Positions 11,343 through 14,193 of a stretch of 14,193 bases of DNA are shown here, piece after piece; positions within the stretch are counted from its first letter, which is position 1; each line of letters opens with the position of its first letter. Below the pieces are notes generated by a model that did no database searches, was not told the DNA's origin, and saw nothing but the letters and a program-made list of their open reading frames with translations. Position numbers and translations under genes: made by a program. The DNA is taken from contig DALYFH010000024.1 in assembly GCA_031972135.1 (NCBI GenBank), positions 1-14,193 of the forward strand, in the 5' to 3' direction. The stretch is from GWF sp031972135. GTDB taxonomy: Bacteria > Patescibacteriota > Microgenomatia > UBA1400 > UBA12108.

Positions 11343-12396
11343 AATACCTTAGTCTCGCTCCCACCTTTACTTTCTTCAACAATCGCTCGTCAGTCAGGAG
11401 CTTACCGCACCCACGAACAACTGCTGCCATCGGCTCCTCACACACATAGACCGGCATACTAGTCGCCTCAGATACCATTTTATCTATACCCCTGATTAAA
11501 GATCCTCCACCTGCCATCGTGATTCCGTGCTGGATAATATCCGAGATCAGCTCTGGTGGTGTCTCTTCTAGTACATCCATTACCCCTCGAACTATCTGCT
11601 GTAGAGTTGGTGCCATCGCTTCCCGTACCTCACTAGCCCCAAACTTCATCGATTTGGGTAACCCAGATCCCAGGTCACGTCCCCTCACTACTGCCTGCAG
11701 TCCATCTAGCTTGCTATCAGCCGTTGCGCTACCTACACTAGTTTTTACTTCTTCGGCACTAGCATCACCTAGGAGCAGTCCGTACTTCACTCGCGAAAAA
11801 TGAATGATTGATTCTGTTAGCTCATCCCCCGCAACACGCAGTGATTTGTTGAGTACTATCCCACCTAGTGAGAGTACCGCGATCTCCGTAGTCCCACCCC
11901 CTATGTCAATTATCATCTGCCCCCTCGGCTCATCTATTGGGAGTCCTGCCCCGATAGCTGCTGCCATCGGCTCCTCTACCAAAAATGCTTCGCGCGCGCC
12001 CGCTGCTACTGCCGCTTCGGACACTGCCCGTCGCTCTACTTCGGTAACGCCTGATGGTATACCAATGATCACTCGTGGTCGTGGGACTTTTGAGATCCAA
12101 GGAGAATTTTCGTGGACTTTTTTGATATAAAAATCAAGCATTGCGAGCGCGCCGTCATAATCCGCAATCACCCCATCTCGTAGTGGTCGCACCGCCTCGA
12201 TCGCCTGTGGTGTTTTGCCCGCCATGAGCTTGGCTTCGCTCCCAATAGCTAGGACCGCACCCGTTTTTTTGTGTCTGGCTACATAGCTCGGCTCTCTAAT
12301 GAGTATCCCTTTATTCTTAACAAAGACTAACGTATTCGCCGTCCCCAGGTCGATCCCCATATCCATCGAAAATAGTCCCAAAAGTGAATTTAACAT
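11341..12396 (-). CDS. mreB: rod-shape-determining protein MreB
   Basis: Bacterial actin homologue that polymerises under the membrane and guides lateral wall synthesis. The 351-residue length is normal. ATPase signatures are all present: phosphate-1 loop MGIDLGTANTLVF near residues 13-25, phosphate-2 IIDIGGGTTEIAVL near 162-175, the connecting VEEPMAAAIGAGLPI near 140-154, and the adenosine motif ITMAGGGSLIRGID near 292-305. The amphipathic start MLNSLLGLFSMD resembles the membrane-binding N-terminus of other MreBs and supports the ATG at 12396. It is followed by a small membrane gene instead of mreC, and is divergent from the O-antigen-ligase-like gene, so cell-envelope functions cluster here. 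Its 5' region reads ATAGGACGCATATG, close to the starts of the genes at 7421 and 9867. Confidence 0.97.
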   Translation of the reverse strand: MLNSLLGLFSMDMGIDLGTANTLVFVKNKGILIREPSYVARHKKTGAVLAIGSEAKLMAGKTPQAIEAVRPLRDGVIADYDGALAMLDFYIKKVHENSPWISKVPRPRVIIGIPSGVTEVERRAVSEAAVAAGAREAFLVEEPMAAAIGAGLPIDEPRGQMIIDIGGGTTEIAVLSLGGIVLNKSLRVAGDELTESIIHFSRVKYGLLLGDASAEEVKTSVGSATADSKLDGLQAVVRGRDLGSGLPKSMKFGASEVREAMAPTLQQIVRGVMDVLEETPPELISDIIQHGITMAGGGSLIRGIDKMVSEATSMPVYVCEEPMAAVVRGCGKLLTDERLLKKVKVGARLRY

Positions 12397-12407
12397 ATGC
12401 GTCCTAT

Positions 12408-12413
12408 ATGATA
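12408..12413 (-). promoter_or_regulatory. tentative -10 box of mreB
   Basis: TATCAT on the minus strand, 11 nt before the ATG at 12396. The offset hexamer TCATAT would lie 9 nt away. No good -35 is seen, so this is weaker than the other promoters. Confidence 0.3.
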
Positions 12414-12453
12414 GCACAGATCTGGAATACAGACATCATAATACGATCATATA

Positions 12454-12472
12454 ATATCAAATGATATCAAAT
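12454..12472. repeat. two tandem ATATCAAAT units, 10-bp period
   Basis: ATATCAAAT at 12454-12462 and 12464-12472, separated by one base, so both face the same side of the helix. They lie between divergent mreB and the ligase-like gene, about 60 bp upstream of the mreB start, and could be a regulator binding site. A TATAAT at 12450-12455 overlaps the first unit on the plus strand but has no -35. Confidence 0.45.
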
Positions 12473-12536
12473 AAGATCTAGTTAAAACTACGTGCAGACT
12501 TATGTGTTTTTTGCGCAGTGTAGTGTGAATATTAAA

Positions 12537-12580
12537 GAATAATTGTCGAAGCAAGCGTTAGCGGTCGCAGACAATTATTC
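12537..12580. repeat. perfect 11-bp inverted repeat with 22-nt loop
   Basis: GAATAATTGTC (12537-12547) and GACAATTATTC (12570-12580) are exact reverse complements, and the 22-nt loop is relatively GC-rich. Neither flank has a T-run fit for an intrinsic terminator. The gap 12397-12650 around it (254 bp) is the longest without a gene in the window. It also holds TAGTTAAAACTA, a small palindrome near 12479-12490. Possible roles are an operator, a structured RNA or a cruciform. Confidence 0.6.
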
Positions 12581-12638
12581 CTGAAATGAACGTCACGCTA
12601 GCAAAAAATATTAAGTCGAACGTATCAGATAATCCTGT

Positions 12639-12644
12639 TATACT
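12639..12644 (+). promoter_or_regulatory. extended -10 promoter of the O-antigen-ligase-like gene
   Basis: TGTTATACT (hexamer 12639-12644, TGn at 12636-12638), with the hexamer exactly 6 nt before the ATG at 12651, predicting a leaderless mRNA. The -35 is weak, which an extended -10 can compensate. Confidence 0.5.
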
Positions 12645-12650
12645 TTTTAT

Positions 12651-14193
12651 ATGCAAACACTCATCCAGACCATCCTCTACGCATCCGTCATCTTTATCCC
12701 CCTCACCTTTACCACCCTCAACTCCGAGCTCTTTGAGTTCCCCAAGTTCATCCTCCTCTTATCAACCAGTCTCACTATCCTCACAGCATGGATCATTGAC
12801 TCTTATATCAACAAAAAATCATTCATTAAGGCAGATTTAATCAATAAACCGATCTTAATAGCAGTCCTCGCGATCCTCGCTACACAGCTACTCTCGACCA
12901 TATTTAGTATCAATCCCTACACCAGTTTTTGGGGTTACTATAGCCGCTACCATCAGGGTCTCTTAACCACTATTTGCTACACAATCCTCTATTTTGCTGC
13001 CTCCATTTACCTGGACAAAAAAAGTGTCCAAAAACTAATAAAAGTATCCGTGGGAACAGCCTTTGTTATTAGCCTATATGCTATTGCTCAGCGCCTAGGA
13101 GTCGACAAGTCGCTCTGGATCCAGGACGTGGTCAACAGACCTTTTAGCACCCTCGGCCAGCCCAACTGGCTAGCCGCCTATCTCCTCCCCAACCTCTTTC
13201 TCGCACTATATTTTTTAAAAATTAACAAATCAAAAAGTATTCTTTCATACACTACTTTCTTAGTCCTACTCACTGCTCTCCTCTTAACAAAATCACGTTC
13301 TGGGTTTATCGCGCTAGCTATCAGCTATATAGTCTATTGGGTACTATTACTTCGTCAGTTCTCATTTATCAAAATTAAGCGCGAACTTTCACTTTCTACT
13401 TTTTACTTTCTACTTGTAGCTGTATTGGTAGGCACCCCTTATACCCCAAGCATTCCTACCCTAATCCAGAGCCAACCTGTACTCCTGCCAGTAACCCAAC
13501 TCGAAAATGGAGGGACAGAGAGTGGTGATATCCGCCGCATTGTCTGGAGCGGCGCCCTAGAGCTAATCAAAAAACATCCCATCCTCGGGACAGGCCCAGA
13601 GACCTTTGCCTATACCTATTATTGGGAGCGGCCTACGACACACAATAATACTTCTGAGTGGGACTACCTATATAACAAGGCTCACAACGAATACCTAAAC
13701 ATTGCTGCGACCACTGGTGTACTAGGGTTACTTGCTTACCTATATTTCCATTTTTCTATCTTCAAAAATAGCCTATCAGTAATCCCACGTACCAAAAAGA
13801 TCGACCAATCGACTGATGATCAGCTCCGATCGCTCTATCCGATACTCGGCGCCAGTATTGCTAGTTTTGCCATCACCAACTTTTTTGGTTTTTCCGTGAT
13901 CCCTGTCTACTTGCTCATGACCATAATAGCAGCGTTGCCATATGCACTCAACAACGAACCATCACCAAATAGCGCAAAACTAGGTACTCTGTACATACTA
14001 CTTTTAGTCCCACTACTCTACCCACTGCATTTATTTCTCGCAGATATAAGCTACGCCAAAGGCAAAGCATATCTCGATGCCAATCAACCAGATCGCGCGC
14101 TCCCTCTCCTCCAAAAAGCCACGAATAGTCGACCAGGATTAGATCTCTACCACAGCGCACTTGGTGAGACATATGCGTTACTAGGACAGCAGG
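12651..14193 (+). CDS. O-antigen ligase / Wzy-type membrane protein with TPR-like tail (3' truncated)
   Basis: The frame opens at ATG 12651 (MQTLIQTILYASVIFIPLTF) and stays open for 514 codons to the window edge, so the C-terminus is missing. About ten hydrophobic segments are visible in the first ~450 residues. The Wzy_C/O-antigen-ligase region has T-K-S-R-S-G near 213, a long extracytoplasmic loop with R-R-I-V-W-S-G-A-L-E-L-I-K-K-H-P-I-L-G-T-G-P-E-T near 291-314, and K-A-H-N-E-Y-L-N near 343, followed by T-G-V-L-G-L-L. From about residue 467, AKGKAYLDANQPDRALPLLQ and YHSALGETYALLGQQ look like tetratricopeptide repeats, as in many ligase-like proteins of this group. Such enzymes polymerise or transfer undecaprenyl-linked glycans, or glycosylate proteins, at the outer face of the membrane. 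Exact substrate is unknown. Confidence 0.85.
   Translation, partial: MQTLIQTILYASVIFIPLTFTTLNSELFEFPKFILLLSTSLTILTAWIIDSYINKKSFIKADLINKPILIAVLAILATQLLSTIFSINPYTSFWGYYSRYHQGLLTTICYTILYFAASIYLDKKSVQKLIKVSVGTAFVISLYAIAQRLGVDKSLWIQDVVNRPFSTLGQPNWLAAYLLPNLFLALYFLKINKSKSILSYTTFLVLLTALLLTKSRSGFIALAISYIVYWVLLLRQFSFIKIKRELSLSTFYFLLVAVLVGTPYTPSIPTLIQSQPVLLPVTQLENGGTESGDIRRIVWSGALELIKKHPILGTGPETFAYTYYWERPTTHNNTSEWDYLYNKAHNEYLNIAATTGVLGLLAYLYFHFSIFKNSLSVIPRTKKIDQSTDDQLRSLYPILGASIASFAITNFFGFSVIPVYLLMTIIAALPYALNNEPSPNSAKLGTLYILLLVPLLYPLHLFLADISYAKGKAYLDANQPDRALPLLQKATNSRPGLDLYHSALGETYALLGQQ

Noticed and set aside
12537..12580. Intrinsic terminator at the perfect inverted repeat
   Set aside because: The stem is AT-rich with a 22-nt loop, neither side is followed by a T-run, and no gene ends nearby.
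12586..12840. Ser/Pro-rich 84-codon plus-strand frame
   Set aside because: It is a shadow in another frame of the long membrane protein starting at 12651, whose codons give recognisable ligase-family motifs.

Overview
The window looks like a chromosome segment from a bacterium of the Candidate Phyla Radiation (Patescibacteria), most likely a Microgenomates-type lineage. This is inferred from gene style, not from a marker gene. The pointers are many short unrecognised proteins, an N-terminal helix followed by a Pro/Ser/Thr linker in a surface protein, an O-antigen-ligase-like protein with a TPR-like tail, very tight spacing, and standard genetic code use (TGA is a stop in several genes). I see no rRNA, tRNA, CRISPR array or transposase.

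Layout. 1-238: a strong minus-strand terminator and a possible 24-residue gene with its own promoter. 239-3487, all minus strand: polyprenyl synthase, a small unknown, an M29 aminopeptidase and a 263-residue unknown. 3588-4625, plus: regulator A, an unknown N-terminal domain with an OmpR-type winged helix. 4628-6040, minus: a membrane-anchored GH39-like glycosidase. 6071-6634, plus: elongation factor P (EF-P). 6635-9774, minus: small membrane or surface proteins, EpmA (the EF-P lysine ligase) and several small unknowns. 9867-10883, plus: regulator B, a paralogue of A. 10913-10988: a 25-codon broken copy of the epmA 5' end. 11013-12396, minus: mreB and a small membrane protein. 12397-12650: the largest intergenic gap, with tandem repeats and a perfect hairpin. 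12651 to the right edge, plus: O-antigen-ligase-like membrane protein, truncated by the window.

Three themes tie the window together. First, EF-P keeps the modifiable Lys34, and the nearby synthetase paralogue carries the EpmA-type alanine in its last class II motif, so the pair probably forms an EF-P lysylation system; EpmB is not in the window. Second, about ten genes have a sigma70-type -10 hexamer only 5-9 nt from the start codon. When the spacing is 6 the predicted transcript begins exactly at the ATG, so promoter-proximal genes look leaderless or nearly so. Genes inside operons (7718, 9774 and 11330) carry real Shine-Dalgarno sequences instead. Third, the 2.1 kb between epmA and the mreB operon, holding regulator B and small unknowns, lies between two copies of the first 76 bp of epmA, which looks like an insertion or duplication event.

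The first 35 bases hold nothing I can assign. They may be the end of a plus-strand gene entering from the left.
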